Positions 17,377-24,956 of a stretch of 64,000 nt of DNA are shown piece by piece (position 1 is the first letter of the stretch; each line of letters starts with the position of its first letter). Below the pieces are notes generated by a model, which worked only from the letters and a program-made list of their open reading frames with translations, was not told the DNA's origin and did not search any database. Position numbers and translations under genes: made by a program. The stretch comes from Euzebyella marina (GTDB lineage Bacteria; Bacteroidota; Bacteroidia; Flavobacteriales; Flavobacteriaceae): assembly GCF_014855515.1 (NCBI RefSeq), contig NZ_JACYFK010000001.1, positions 1,798,001 to 1,862,000 of the forward strand, read 5' to 3'.

Positions 17377-18057
17377 CTATTGAATATCTTTTAGTTTGTA
17401 ACCAACACCATAGACAGCTTCAATCATTATGGTTGCCTTTTCGTCTGAAAGTTTTTTACGTAAATTTTTCATCTGGGAATATATAAAATCAAAACTATCC
17501 GATTGATCGATGTGATCTCCCCAAACATGTTCGGCCAAGGCAGATTTGGTGACCAAACGTTGACGGTTAGAGATAAGGTACATGAGAATGTCATATTCTT
17601 TTCGGTTTAGGTTGAGTACCTGTTCGTTGATGTATACCGTTCTATTTTCGGGTCTAACACTAACATTACCGAATTCGATAATATTCGATCCTTCAAAATT
17701 TCGCCGACGAATAATAGCTTTCACCCTCGCATTGAGTTCTGCCATATGAAAGGGTTTGGGCAAATAGTCATCGGCTCCTAAATCAAGGCCTTTCAATCGG
17801 TCTTCTAAAGAGTCTTTGGCAGAAACAACGATGACACCTTCTTCTTTGCCCATCTTTTTTAGTTCTTGAAGAAGTTCAAGACCGTTACCATCGGGCAACG
17901 TAATGTCTAATAAAATGCAATCATAATCGTAGCCCCCAATTTTGTCAATGGCCGAAAGGTAATTATCGGCAGTTTCAACACGGTAGTGCTCCCTCTCAAG
18001 ACTACTCTTCATATTCTCCAACATTTGGGGCTCATCTTCTACAATCAATATTTTCAT
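17377..18057 (-). CDS. OmpR/PhoB-family response regulator
   Basis: DNA-binding regulator activated by the adjacent histidine kinase. The 226-residue protein has a receiver domain (1-115) with acidic pocket Glu7-Asp8-Glu9, phospho-acceptor Asp51 (LLDITLPDGNG) and the switch lysine in LPKPF, followed by a winged-helix effector domain (about 125-224) with the typical RKEYDILMYLISN and YGVGYKL stretches. The start at 18057 lies 128 bases from the divergent PepSY-like gene, and the shared spacer contains inverted repeats that could be its binding site. The kinase gene follows by 36 bases. Confidence 0.97.
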   Translation of the reverse strand: MKILIVEDEPQMLENMKSSLEREHYRVETADNYLSAIDKIGGYDYDCILLDITLPDGNGLELLQELKKMGKEEGVIVVSAKDSLEDRLKGLDLGADDYLPKPFHMAELNARVKAIIRRRNFEGSNIIEFGNVSVRPENRTVYINEQVLNLNRKEYDILMYLISNRQRLVTKSALAEHVWGDHIDQSDSFDFIYSQMKNLRKKLSDEKATIMIEAVYGVGYKLKDIQ

Positions 18058-18104
18058 CGACTAAGTTTTCTACATAAATATAACGGAAATCTAAAATGAA
18101 ATGG

Positions 18105-18127
18105 GAATCGCCCCAGATTCTGCGATT
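18105..18127. promoter_or_regulatory. overlapping inverted repeats between regulator and divergent PepSY-like gene
   Basis: Two interlocked inverted repeats occur in the 128-base divergent spacer: GAATC (18105-18109) with GATTC (18116-18120), and AATCGC (18106-18111) with GCGATT (18122-18127). The first resembles the repeat at 16021-16039 upstream of the other PepSY-like gene. A role as operator of the two-component system is inferred from position and recurrence. Confidence 0.38.
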
Positions 18128-18185
18128 ACTAATTCCTTACAGTTTTTGCTTTTAAACTTGCCATGAAATCAAAAATAGAAAGATC

Positions 18186-18632
18186 ATGAAGCACACTGTA
18201 AAGTTAAGTCTAATGTCATTATGTCTATGCACAGCGTTGGTCAGTGCGCAAGAAATTGCCCATAACAGTAATATCGTCGATGTAAGGGCGCTATTCAATG
18301 CAAAGTACCCTAATGCACATGATGTAGAGTGGGAGCGAACTGCATTCGGTTACGAGGTAGAGTTCGAGATAGGTCGAAAAGACCATGAAATATGGTACAA
18401 CGAAAATGGGGTTGAACTGAAAAGTAAAGAAGATATAGGCAAGAACGAGTTGCCTGCAGCCGTAATGGAGAATATTACTTCAAATTATAAGGATTTTAGA
18501 ATAGAATCTGCCGAATTGCTCATCAATGACGGAACGAAGTCGTATAAAGTTGAGGTGGAAAAAGGCTGGGATTTTGAAAAGGATTTATTTTTTGACGAAA
18601 AAGGAACACTTTTAAAAGAGATTGATGATTAA
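18186..18632 (+). CDS. PepSY-like (DUF2874-type) periplasmic protein
   Basis: Paralogue of the lipoprotein encoded at 15530-15985. The 148-residue protein has a cleavable signal peptide (about 1-21, LVSAQ) rather than a lipoprotein signal. It then shows the same core: FNAKYPNAHDVEWE...YEVEFEIGRKDHE and a second unit starting VMENITSNYKDFRIESAE. It is transcribed divergently from the two-component genes, with paired inverted repeats in the spacer, so it is a likely direct target of that regulator. A hairpin terminator follows at 18668-18692. This is the last chromosomal gene before the tRNA-linked islands. Its function is unknown. Confidence 0.85.
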   Translation: MKHTVKLSLMSLCLCTALVSAQEIAHNSNIVDVRALFNAKYPNAHDVEWERTAFGYEVEFEIGRKDHEIWYNENGVELKSKEDIGKNELPAAVMENITSNYKDFRIESAELLINDGTKSYKVEVEKGWDFEKDLFFDEKGTLLKEIDD

Positions 18633-18667
18633 CCAGTAAGTTTAGCGTTAATTGGTTTGTGGAGAAG

Positions 18668-18692
18668 GGTCTTGACCAAGTCAAGACCTTTT
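18668..18692 (+). terminator. intrinsic terminator after the PepSY-like gene
   Basis: A perfect 9-bp stem (GGTCTTGAC at 18668-18676 with GTCAAGACC at 18680-18688) has a 3-base loop and is followed by TTTT and a T-rich stretch. It lies 36 bases after the stop codon. Confidence 0.8.
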
Positions 18693-18756
18693 GCATTTTA
18701 TAAGTTTTGTATATCCAAAATTTGCGGGCTGTACCAAGAATGAGATTGATAGAATT

Positions 18757-18808
18757 AAAAAACCTTCAAAATCATATGATTAAGAGGGTTTTTGTACTCG
18801 AGGCGGGA
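18757..18808. repeat. attachment-site copy 1 (left border of island A)
   Basis: It ends with 16 bases identical to the 3' end of the tRNA-Leu gene (GTACTCGAGGCGGGA core, 18793-18808). It is preceded by a decayed hairpin (AAAAAACCTT ... GAGGGTTTTT) homologous to the tRNA terminator. Related copies lie at 22493-22543 and 33989-34044. It is probably the original chromosomal terminator and attL. The rest of the 338-base gap 18633-18969 contains the terminator at 18668 and otherwise only AT-rich sequence in which I see no gene. Confidence 0.82.
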
Positions 18809-18969
18809 TTATTTATTTCAATTTTATTCAATAAATCAATTCTTCTTTCTACTGTTTGAGCTCTGGACAATTGTATCAAAGAAACCAATAATGGAAATAG
18901 AAAGATTACTCTGTTAATTTTGATTAAATTATATGAATAAATATTGAACTATAAAGGATAAGTGTTATT

Positions 18970-20067
18970 TCAATTTTCTTTTTTGATTCTTGGTATTTTT
19001 TTAAAAAGACCTTCTTCTATTTTTAGACGATTGGTTCCATGATGAATTTCTCTGTGACAATTAGGGCATAGTGCAATAGTATTCTCAATTGTATCTGAAC
19101 CACCTTTTGAAAGTGCTTTAATATGATGAACTTCCAGAAAGAATTCTCCCTGATCAGTATTAAATGGAGCGTCTTTATTGCATACTTCACATATACCATT
19201 GGAATTTTGCAAAACCCACGCTTTTACGAAAGGATTTCGTTGAAAATAATTTAACGTAGTTAATGTTCTATCGGGATTCAGGTTACCAATGGGAGCATTA
19301 ATTGGTCCACTCTTTAAAATTTCAACAACCTGATTTTCAAATTTCCTATGAACCTTTCCAAGGTCTTCAACATTATTGTTTTCTGGGTGACCATGCTCCA
19401 TCCAACGTTTCCAGGATTCAGGGGCTTTGAGATTATTATTTTTGGTTGGATTCCAGGATTTTCTATCATAAATCCATGACCAGTCGAACTGGTTATTTTC
19501 TAAATCTATAAGTTTAATGTCATAGCAATAATTAGCAAAAAATTTTCCCTCCGTTGTTTTTTGTTGAATCAATTGGTAATTGTATAAATATCCCACTCCA
19601 ATAAATTTTCTGTATCCCTTACTTTGCCTGCCCACTTTGCAATGCTGGAAAATAATTATGGGAGGGGCCTCGATTCTTTTGGCCCTATCATTTGATAAAT
19701 AATTTTCGGCCATCGAAACCATCTTTTGATTTCCAGTTTGAGGTTCTTTTGGTAAACTTTCTAAAGGATGTTTTCCAGGTGTTTTATTATCGCCAAAATA
19801 ATGAACTCTAGACTTTTCTATGTTGATTTCATCTTCCCATGGTTTTCTTTCCTTATTTTTTAATAAGGGATTAGATGACAAAATTATTGCTGGACAGATT
19901 TCGTTTTTATTTTTAAACCAAAACATTGGCCTGAAAAGATTGATTGCCTCTCCTTCGACCCCGTTCGATGTAATATGTCTAAGATTTAGGTGGCCCTCAT
20001 CAGTATATTTAATATTTTCCTTAAATTTCGTAGTTGCTTTAGTAATTTGTCCAATACTTAATTTCAT
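18970..20067 (-). CDS. HNH endonuclease with probable modified-base-binding N-terminal domain (type IV-like restriction enzyme)
   Basis: Predicted DNA nuclease. The C-terminal third is a clear HNH domain with paired zinc cysteines (Cys293/Cys296 and Cys334/Cys337), the catalytic core HH at 314-315 (EVHHIKAL), Asn329 and His338. The first 200 residues resemble the SRA-like N-terminal domain of AspBHI-type enzymes, which read modified cytosines: AIILSSNPLL, PWEDE, then HYFGDNKTPG and later KFIGVGYLYNY. I therefore infer a restriction enzyme for modified phage DNA. No methyltransferase is beside it, which fits type IV behaviour. It is alone on the minus strand, divergent from the three-gene cassette. 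The nuclease call is strong; the N-terminal assignment is from memory of the family and less certain. Confidence 0.78.
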   Translation of the reverse strand: MKLSIGQITKATTKFKENIKYTDEGHLNLRHITSNGVEGEAINLFRPMFWFKNKNEICPAIILSSNPLLKNKERKPWEDEINIEKSRVHYFGDNKTPGKHPLESLPKEPQTGNQKMVSMAENYLSNDRAKRIEAPPIIIFQHCKVGRQSKGYRKFIGVGYLYNYQLIQQKTTEGKFFANYCYDIKLIDLENNQFDWSWIYDRKSWNPTKNNNLKAPESWKRWMEHGHPENNNVEDLGKVHRKFENQVVEILKSGPINAPIGNLNPDRTLTTLNYFQRNPFVKAWVLQNSNGICEVCNKDAPFNTDQGEFFLEVHHIKALSKGGSDTIENTIALCPNCHREIHHGTNRLKIEEGLFKKIPRIKKEN

Positions 20068-20214
20068 TTATTAGGTTATTGTTACATTGGTTATGAATTC
20101 CTCATTGTAATATTAATTATTAGGTTTGGTCATTCAATCTTTCTAATTAAACCATTGAATTGAGTAATGTTCGAATATAATTTTTTATTTACTAATATTA
20201 ATTAAGTAGGACGT

Positions 20215-20919
20215 ATGTACTTCAATCCTGTCATGCAATTTGAAATTAGGTTTACGCGAATCATAGATTTTCCCAAAAGCGTATATGATGAAATATCTCC
20301 ATTTGCCGGTTTGTCCACCACAATAGAAATTGCAAACGAGTTATCTAGTAAGGATTGCATGATTTCCTTATTATTTGCTGACGATTTTACTGAAATACAT
20401 ATCAAGTGGGATAGGGTGTTTTTCAAATGCACAACTCATAAAGATGATTGGTTAAAGAACAATAACTTTGTAGAGGAACCTTTTTTAAATTTATTTAAAC
20501 GTTTAAAAGCCTCCAAGAACTTTGGAAAGATTAGCAATATTTTATTTCTGGGAGTTTTTGTTGAGGACGCAAGTGGAAAGGATTTAAATATTGAAAGAAT
20601 CAATAAGAATTTTGCTGAGAAATACTTAACTGAAACATGTGCCAATGGTGTTTTAAAAGGCTTCTCTGATGTTGGAATAGTATTTGACAAGAAAGAAAGT
20701 ACATCTGAAGTAAATGTCCAATTCGGTCCATATAAAGGTTTGGAAGATTTAAAAAAACTTGGATTTGAAACTAAGGATATGGTATTAGCAGAGAAAATTT
20801 CAAAACCTTCTCAAATAATGAAATATAAATATTTGCAACTAACAGATAGTTTAAATTTTGCCAAGTTTAAATCAATCTATCAAGCTGCAGTAAAAATTGT
20901 TGATAGTCAATGGAAATAA
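20215..20919 (+). CDS. unknown protein, first gene of three-gene MBL cassette
   Basis: I do not recognise this family. From the ATG at 20215 it has 234 residues; a second Met at 20233 (MQFEIRFTRIID) is an equally plausible start. There is no signal peptide or membrane segment, so it is probably cytoplasmic. The sequence alternates strands and helices and is acidic-basic mixed, without catalytic motifs that I can name. Its end overlaps the next gene by 10 bases, and the third gene follows closely, so the three are one operon. A TAGGTTTG box at 20121-20128 matches the Bacteroidota -7 element, but no good -33 box is placed before it. Because the metallo-hydrolase is downstream, this could be a sensor or partner subunit; that is a guess. 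Confidence 0.7.
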   Translation: MYFNPVMQFEIRFTRIIDFPKSVYDEISPFAGLSTTIEIANELSSKDCMISLLFADDFTEIHIKWDRVFFKCTTHKDDWLKNNNFVEEPFLNLFKRLKASKNFGKISNILFLGVFVEDASGKDLNIERINKNFAEKYLTETCANGVLKGFSDVGIVFDKKESTSEVNVQFGPYKGLEDLKKLGFETKDMVLAEKISKPSQIMKYKYLQLTDSLNFAKFKSIYQAAVKIVDSQWK

Positions 20920-21476
20920 TTAGAGAAACTAAATCCGAAGAAAGTCTCGACATTAATCAATTTATTGATATGAGTGGTATCACCTTCGAGAATTTCAATT
21001 TTAAAGATGATTTCAAAAGTATTAAAAATGTATTCGATAATGCTCTTTCCAGTTTTAGTGAGCCTCTAACTATAGATTTTGATAAATTCAAGGAGGAATC
21101 CCAATTTAAGGATTTATATCTTACTGAGAGTAAATTAAAACTTAGGGGATTTGTTGAAAATGAAGAATGGACAACCAAAATCTCAATACAATCCAGGGTT
21201 GTTGAAATTGATAACTCCCAAATTAAATGTGATTGTCTCGTTGACCAAACTGAAAGGGTTTTTGAATTAAGAATATTTGATAAATCGTTGTTTGATCATA
21301 TTGAAACATTGAGTGTTGGGTCTCCTATTCTACTTAAAATTTATTCGAAACCTGGTTCAAGTAGAATAGATGTTTTGGATGGAGAAAAAATTGTAGATGA
21401 TAGTCTATTTGATCTAGGAGATGTTTATTCTAATATTGAAGGGAAGGGATTGGACAAACCCTTTTTTAAACCTTAA
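20910..21476 (+). CDS. unknown protein, second gene of three-gene MBL cassette
   Basis: Unrecognised 188-residue acidic protein. The N-terminal half (about 1-75) looks helical and charged (SITFENFNFKDDF-like segments), and the C-terminal half (about 80-165) looks beta-rich, with IKCDCLVDQTERVFELRIF followed by VGSPILLKIYSK, which could be an OB-like or similar small barrel. No signal peptide, membrane segment or catalytic motif is seen. It starts 10 bases inside the preceding gene and ends 15 bases before the metallo-beta-lactamase-fold gene, so translation is probably coupled and the three proteins may work as a complex. Function unknown. Confidence 0.7.
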   Translation: MEIIRETKSEESLDINQFIDMSGITFENFNFKDDFKSIKNVFDNALSSFSEPLTIDFDKFKEESQFKDLYLTESKLKLRGFVENEEWTTKISIQSRVVEIDNSQIKCDCLVDQTERVFELRIFDKSLFDHIETLSVGSPILLKIYSKPGSSRIDVLDGEKIVDDSLFDLGDVYSNIEGKGLDKPFFKP

Positions 21477-21491
21477 ACGTTAAATCTAAAA

Positions 21492-22469
21492 ATGTACAAA
21501 ATCACCTTCAAAAATGTGGGTCAAGGTGATTCTATCATCATTGAATGGTTAGAGGGATCACATTGGAAAGTAGGTGTTGTAGATTGTAATAAGTATTATG
21601 GTAACCCTGTACTTGAGCATATAATCAACGAAGGTTATAATGAGTTAGAATTTGTAATATTATCCCATCCACATGATGATCATTTCTCTGGGATTCTGGA
21701 ATTATTAGAGAAATGTCGCGATAATAATATTAGTATTAAAACTTTTCTCCACACCTGTAAGTTAACAAGAGAATTTCTTGATTCTTGTTCAAAATCGGTG
21801 ACTAGTAGAAAGAAACTTGTTAAGATATTTGAATTTCTACTTAAATATTCCGGTTCTTTAGGTGTTCAAACTGGAACAATCGAAGCAGGTATATTCGAAA
21901 ATGTTATTAAATTAAACTCAAATAGTTATTTAGAGTTCTTTTCCCCTTTCCATGTCGATTACGTTAATTTCGCAGCAAGTAGAAAATACGATGTCGCTTT
22001 TGAAAAGAGTGGCAATAATAATGAAGCCAACAAACTTTCAACGATTATAAATATTCAATTAGCAGAAGGCCATATATTATTAACATCTGATGCCCCAAAA
22101 TATAACTTAACAAGGGTTGATGACAAATTTAAAGGTAAAATTTCTGGATCTCTATTTGTGGGGCAAAGCGCTCATCATGGGTCTCCAAAAAACCACAGTA
22201 AAATATTTTGGAATAAAAGAGCAAAAAATGATCAATCAAAAATCGTTTTTTCTGTCGGTGAAAATGGACACAAACATCCGGATGAAAATGTGGTTAAATA
22301 TTTTATTGACAAAGGTTATATTGTGCATTCTACTAATACGGTTGGACCTTTTTCTTCTATGAATGGAAAAGGAAAGAAATCTTCACTTCTTGATAGCTTT
22401 AGTACTTTAGTGCCTCAAAAAGTAAATAATAATCTTCAAGGTGATCAAGTATTCGAATTCACCTCTTAA
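21492..22469 (+). CDS. ComEC/Rec2-like metallo-beta-lactamase-fold hydrolase
   Basis: Predicted metal-dependent hydrolase, possibly a nuclease or phosphodiesterase. The 325-residue protein has the MBL-fold landmarks of the ComEC-like soluble branch: an N-terminal VGQGDSI strand, an early Asp-Cys (31-32), the metal motif His59-Pro-His61-Asp62-Asp63-His64, a later metal Asp in LLTSDAP, and SAHHGS near the end. There are no membrane segments, unlike true ComEC, so it is a free cytoplasmic enzyme. Such stand-alone MBL proteins recur as effectors in prokaryotic defence cassettes. It is the last gene of the operon and stops 24 bases before the hairpin of attachment copy 2. The substrate is unknown. 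Confidence 0.85.
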   Translation: MYKITFKNVGQGDSIIIEWLEGSHWKVGVVDCNKYYGNPVLEHIINEGYNELEFVILSHPHDDHFSGILELLEKCRDNNISIKTFLHTCKLTREFLDSCSKSVTSRKKLVKIFEFLLKYSGSLGVQTGTIEAGIFENVIKLNSNSYLEFFSPFHVDYVNFAASRKYDVAFEKSGNNNEANKLSTIINIQLAEGHILLTSDAPKYNLTRVDDKFKGKISGSLFVGQSAHHGSPKNHSKIFWNKRAKNDQSKIVFSVGENGHKHPDENVVKYFIDKGYIVHSTNTVGPFSSMNGKGKKSSLLDSFSTLVPQKVNNNLQGDQVFEFTS

Positions 22470-22492
22470 CGAGGATTATCTGAGGGTAAATT

Positions 22493-22543
22493 AAAAAACC
22501 CTTCAAAATCAAATGATTAAGAAGGGTTTTTGTACTCGAGGCG
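22493..22543. repeat. attachment-site copy 2 (junction of islands A and B)
   Basis: A hairpin (AAAAAACCCTTC at 22493-22504 with GAAGGGTTTTT at 22521-22531) is followed by 13 bases identical to the tRNA-Leu 3' end (22531-22543). It matches copies 1 and 3 over about 50 bases. It marks the boundary between the two islands, and the integrase gene starts 177 bases further on. The hairpin can also end transcription of the three-gene cassette. Confidence 0.85.
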
Positions 22544-22662
22544 AGTACATAACCTAGAAAGTAAAAGAAAAAATATACTACTTAAAAGCATAGATAATCA
22601 GTAATTTACATCTTTTCCTTTTTCCTTTTTAATCTTTAGTTTTCTTATTTTAGTGGTATTAT

Positions 22663-22682
22663 TTGTTACTATTTTGTTACTG
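22663..22682. repeat. putative integrase arm-type site, left
   Basis: A 20-base unit made of two tandem TTGTTACT-like motifs starts 57 bases before the integrase start codon. The same unit occurs with 19 of 20 bases at 33961-33980 by the other end of the island, in the same orientation. Placement near both ends suggests recombinase arm binding; a role as an operator of the integrase gene is also possible. Confidence 0.55.
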
Positions 22683-22719
22683 GTAAGAAAATTTCGCAAA
22701 TTCAGAAATCGTATTTATT

Positions 22720-23793
22720 ATGAGTGTTAAACTAAGAGAAAGGAATTTGGCTAAAGGCCGTAAGCGGTATTATTTAGATATCTATCACAATGGGATAAGG
22801 AGTTATGAGTGGTTACATCTGGTTGAAAAAGGAGATGACAAAATTCAAAAGAGAGAGTTAGCTCAGAATATTAGAGCTGCAAGAGCTTTGGAATTAGAGA
22901 GTGAAGGGACAAACTTTATACCAAGACACAAAAAAAAGGTCACAATTTCTAAGTACATTGAAAGCTACTTGGCTAACTATAAGTTAAGAGATATAAGAAG
23001 TATCAAGAATGCATTAAATAAATTCCAACAGTACTTGAAAGAGGAAAAAGGGAAGCCAAATCTCACAATGAGTGGATTAAACAAGCTCTATATAGAAGGT
23101 TTTAGAGAATATTTGCTTTATAGGGCTGGATTGAACGGCGAAACACCTTATAGTTATTGGAAACGGTTTAAGAAGGTTTTAATCCATGCCGAAAAGCAAG
23201 GTTATTTAAAAGAATCGGTTTATAAAGGAGTAAAATGGGAATCTAAAAATAAAAAAGCTGAAAAAACTCTTGTAAAGCAGATTCTCACTGAAGAGGAGAT
23301 CCAAATTTTAAAAAATACCTATTGCGGGAATGATGCAGTAAAAAGGGCATTTTTGTTTGCCTGTTATTCAGGTTTAGGATATTCGGAGTTTAAGAGGTTG
23401 AAGTGGCATCACATTACTAACCATAGGCTAATTATAAATAGAAGTAAAGTTGATAGTTCTGAAATTAATATTCAACTTAGTGCTTCTGCTATGGAATTAT
23501 TGGGGGAGGAAAACGGGCAGAACGAATTAATTTTTAATCTGAAACATAAGGGCAAATTCCTATCTGAAGTGGCTATAAAAAAGAACCTTACTGCAATGAT
23601 GAAGCGTGCTAACATAAATAAGAATATTACTTTTTATTGCGGAAGGCACACATTTGCGGTAAGATTGCTTACAAATGGAGCCAATTTAAAAACTGTAGCT
23701 GATGCTTTAGGGCATAGTAGTACCGCCCATACAGTAAAGTATTTAAATTATGTGAACAGTATAAAGGACAATGCAACTTCAAATCTCTTATGA
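22720..23793 (+). CDS. tyrosine recombinase (integrase) of island B
   Basis: Site-specific recombinase expected to insert and excise the island at tRNA-Leu. The 357-residue protein has an N-terminal arm-binding-like region, a SAM-like core-binding domain (about 75-180), and a catalytic domain (about 185-357) with Lys243, Arg309 (CGRHTF), His332 (LGHSS) and nucleophile Tyr341. Two usual catalytic positions differ: the first arginine (TGLR in most relatives) is Gly220 in SGLGYSEF, and the first histidine of H-x-x-R is Tyr306 (YCGR). IntDOT of CTnDOT also lacks the first arginine, so activity is not excluded. It stands beside attachment copy 2, the usual place for an integrase, and its stop overlaps the next start (ATGA). 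Confidence 0.93.
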   Translation: MSVKLRERNLAKGRKRYYLDIYHNGIRSYEWLHLVEKGDDKIQKRELAQNIRAARALELESEGTNFIPRHKKKVTISKYIESYLANYKLRDIRSIKNALNKFQQYLKEEKGKPNLTMSGLNKLYIEGFREYLLYRAGLNGETPYSYWKRFKKVLIHAEKQGYLKESVYKGVKWESKNKKAEKTLVKQILTEEEIQILKNTYCGNDAVKRAFLFACYSGLGYSEFKRLKWHHITNHRLIINRSKVDSSEINIQLSASAMELLGEENGQNELIFNLKHKGKFLSEVAIKKNLTAMMKRANINKNITFYCGRHTFAVRLLTNGANLKTVADALGHSSTAHTVKYLNYVNSIKDNATSNLL

Positions 23794-24599
23794 TTAAAAT
23801 AGAAAACGTTACATATAAACAACGGATTGATAATTATTTTAAAGACTTAAATGAGTTTTTAAGTAGTGGTGATGAATCAGGAGATGAAGAGATAGACTTT
23901 CTTATTCCCCAATTAGGAGGTTATATTTATGCCCTTCAAGTGTCTACTTTGAATAAAGATTTTGTTGATATGGTAAAGAGTCAACAAACCCAGTATTTTG
24001 AAGTTGGGGAAAACGCAGCTCGTATGCACGGCCTTCAGTTAAAGCTGATTTACCTTAATAACTGCAAGGTTTCACGGGATGATATTTTGGATACTGTCCA
24101 AAATTTCGATGAGCAAACTAAGAATTTCCAAACTGAAGAGATTGATTTTGTTCTCAACTCATATTTCTATACAGAAGAAGGTAAGATTTGGTTTGAAAGA
24201 AGAGAATGGATTAATTCTGTAAAGTCTTTAGCTAAATTTTGCAAGTGGTTGCATACTAGAAAGGAACAGATACTAAATGGAGAAGTGGCTTCAGATGATA
24301 TTACCGATAGTTTAGATCGATTGGAGTTTAATCTAAATCAAACAGATTTAGTTCATTTCTTTGATTTGTTAGTCGATGCAGATTTGATTAAAGAGCCTGA
24401 GAATGAAGTTCACAAGACGAAAGGTGGGTTCTACGGTAAACTGGCTAAATACTTTACTGCAAAAGGTAAATCAATCAACCCTAAAAGTGCTAAAACAATT
24501 AAAGCAAATAAGGAGAATAAAGGTACTCCCTATTCGCAATCTTATTACGAAATGTTAAATAACCTCAAGAAAACAATAGAGCGAAAATTGGATATTTAG
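23790..24599 (+). CDS. unknown protein coupled to the integrase
   Basis: Unrecognised 269-residue protein. The start overlaps the integrase stop by four bases, so it is translated with it. There is no signal or membrane segment. The N-terminal half is acidic with a helical look (NEFLSSGDESGDEEIDFL), the middle contains FYTEEGKIWFERREWINS, and the C-terminal 60 residues are lysine-rich (GKLAKYFTAKGKSINPKSAKT), suggesting nucleic-acid contact. In position it resembles RteC-type regulators that follow integrases in Bacteroidota elements, but I do not see the RteC core sequence. It may control excision or transfer of the island; this rests on position only. Confidence 0.72.
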   Translation: MIKIENVTYKQRIDNYFKDLNEFLSSGDESGDEEIDFLIPQLGGYIYALQVSTLNKDFVDMVKSQQTQYFEVGENAARMHGLQLKLIYLNNCKVSRDDILDTVQNFDEQTKNFQTEEIDFVLNSYFYTEEGKIWFERREWINSVKSLAKFCKWLHTRKEQILNGEVASDDITDSLDRLEFNLNQTDLVHFFDLLVDADLIKEPENEVHKTKGGFYGKLAKYFTAKGKSINPKSAKTIKANKENKGTPYSQSYYEMLNNLKKTIERKLDI

Positions 24600-24713
24600 A
24601 GTTGACAGTCAACCTACTGTAAACCAACTTTCTTTCCTTTCCTTACTTTCTTTACAACGTAATTACAAATTCGGATTAGCTAATCCATCATTTATTAATT
24701 TAAAAAATGAAGG

Positions 24714-24956
24714 ATGGAAAAGAACATCTTAAATCTTAAAGAAGCTTGTCATTATACAGGTTTCAGTAAAAGCCATTTATATAAATTAACTCATTATAGA
24801 AAGATTATTCATTATAAGCCTAATGGCAAAAATATCTTCTTCAAGAAGTCAGATTTGGAGGCCTACATGCTTAGAGGAAAAAGGGAAGCAAAGCCTGTTT
24901 TGGATATGGAAGAAAAGGCTGCAAATTACATACTCGATAAAGGCTTTGAGGAATGA
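24714..24956 (+). CDS. excisionase-type helix-turn-helix protein
   Basis: Small 80-residue DNA-binding protein of the MerR/excisionase (HTH_17) type: NLKEACHYTGFSKSHLYKLT forms the helix-turn-helix, followed by the wing KPNGKNIFFKKSDLEAYM. In Bacteroidota mobile elements such proteins act as recombination directionality factors or regulators of the replication gene. The stop overlaps the Rep start by 4 bases (ATGA), so the two are translated together. A 110-base gap separates it from the previous gene and contains only AT-rich sequence that may hold a promoter. Confidence 0.85.
   Translation: MEKNILNLKEACHYTGFSKSHLYKLTHYRKIIHYKPNGKNIFFKKSDLEAYMLRGKREAKPVLDMEEKAANYILDKGFEE

Larger units (their letters stand above)
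18809..22543. mobile_element. island A: tRNA-Leu-linked cargo island without its own integrase
   Basis: AT-rich segment bounded by attachment copies 1 and 2. It holds an HNH nuclease gene on the minus strand and a divergent three-gene cassette on the plus strand, and no recombinase or mobility gene. It is either an integrative element that relies on another integrase or the remnant of one. The borders are inferred from the repeated tRNA end, and the exact crossover base is not determined. Confidence 0.7.

Noticed and set aside
23790-24599. RteC-type regulator
   Set aside because: Position fits, but I could not see the sequence core that I associate with RteC, so the gene is left as unknown.
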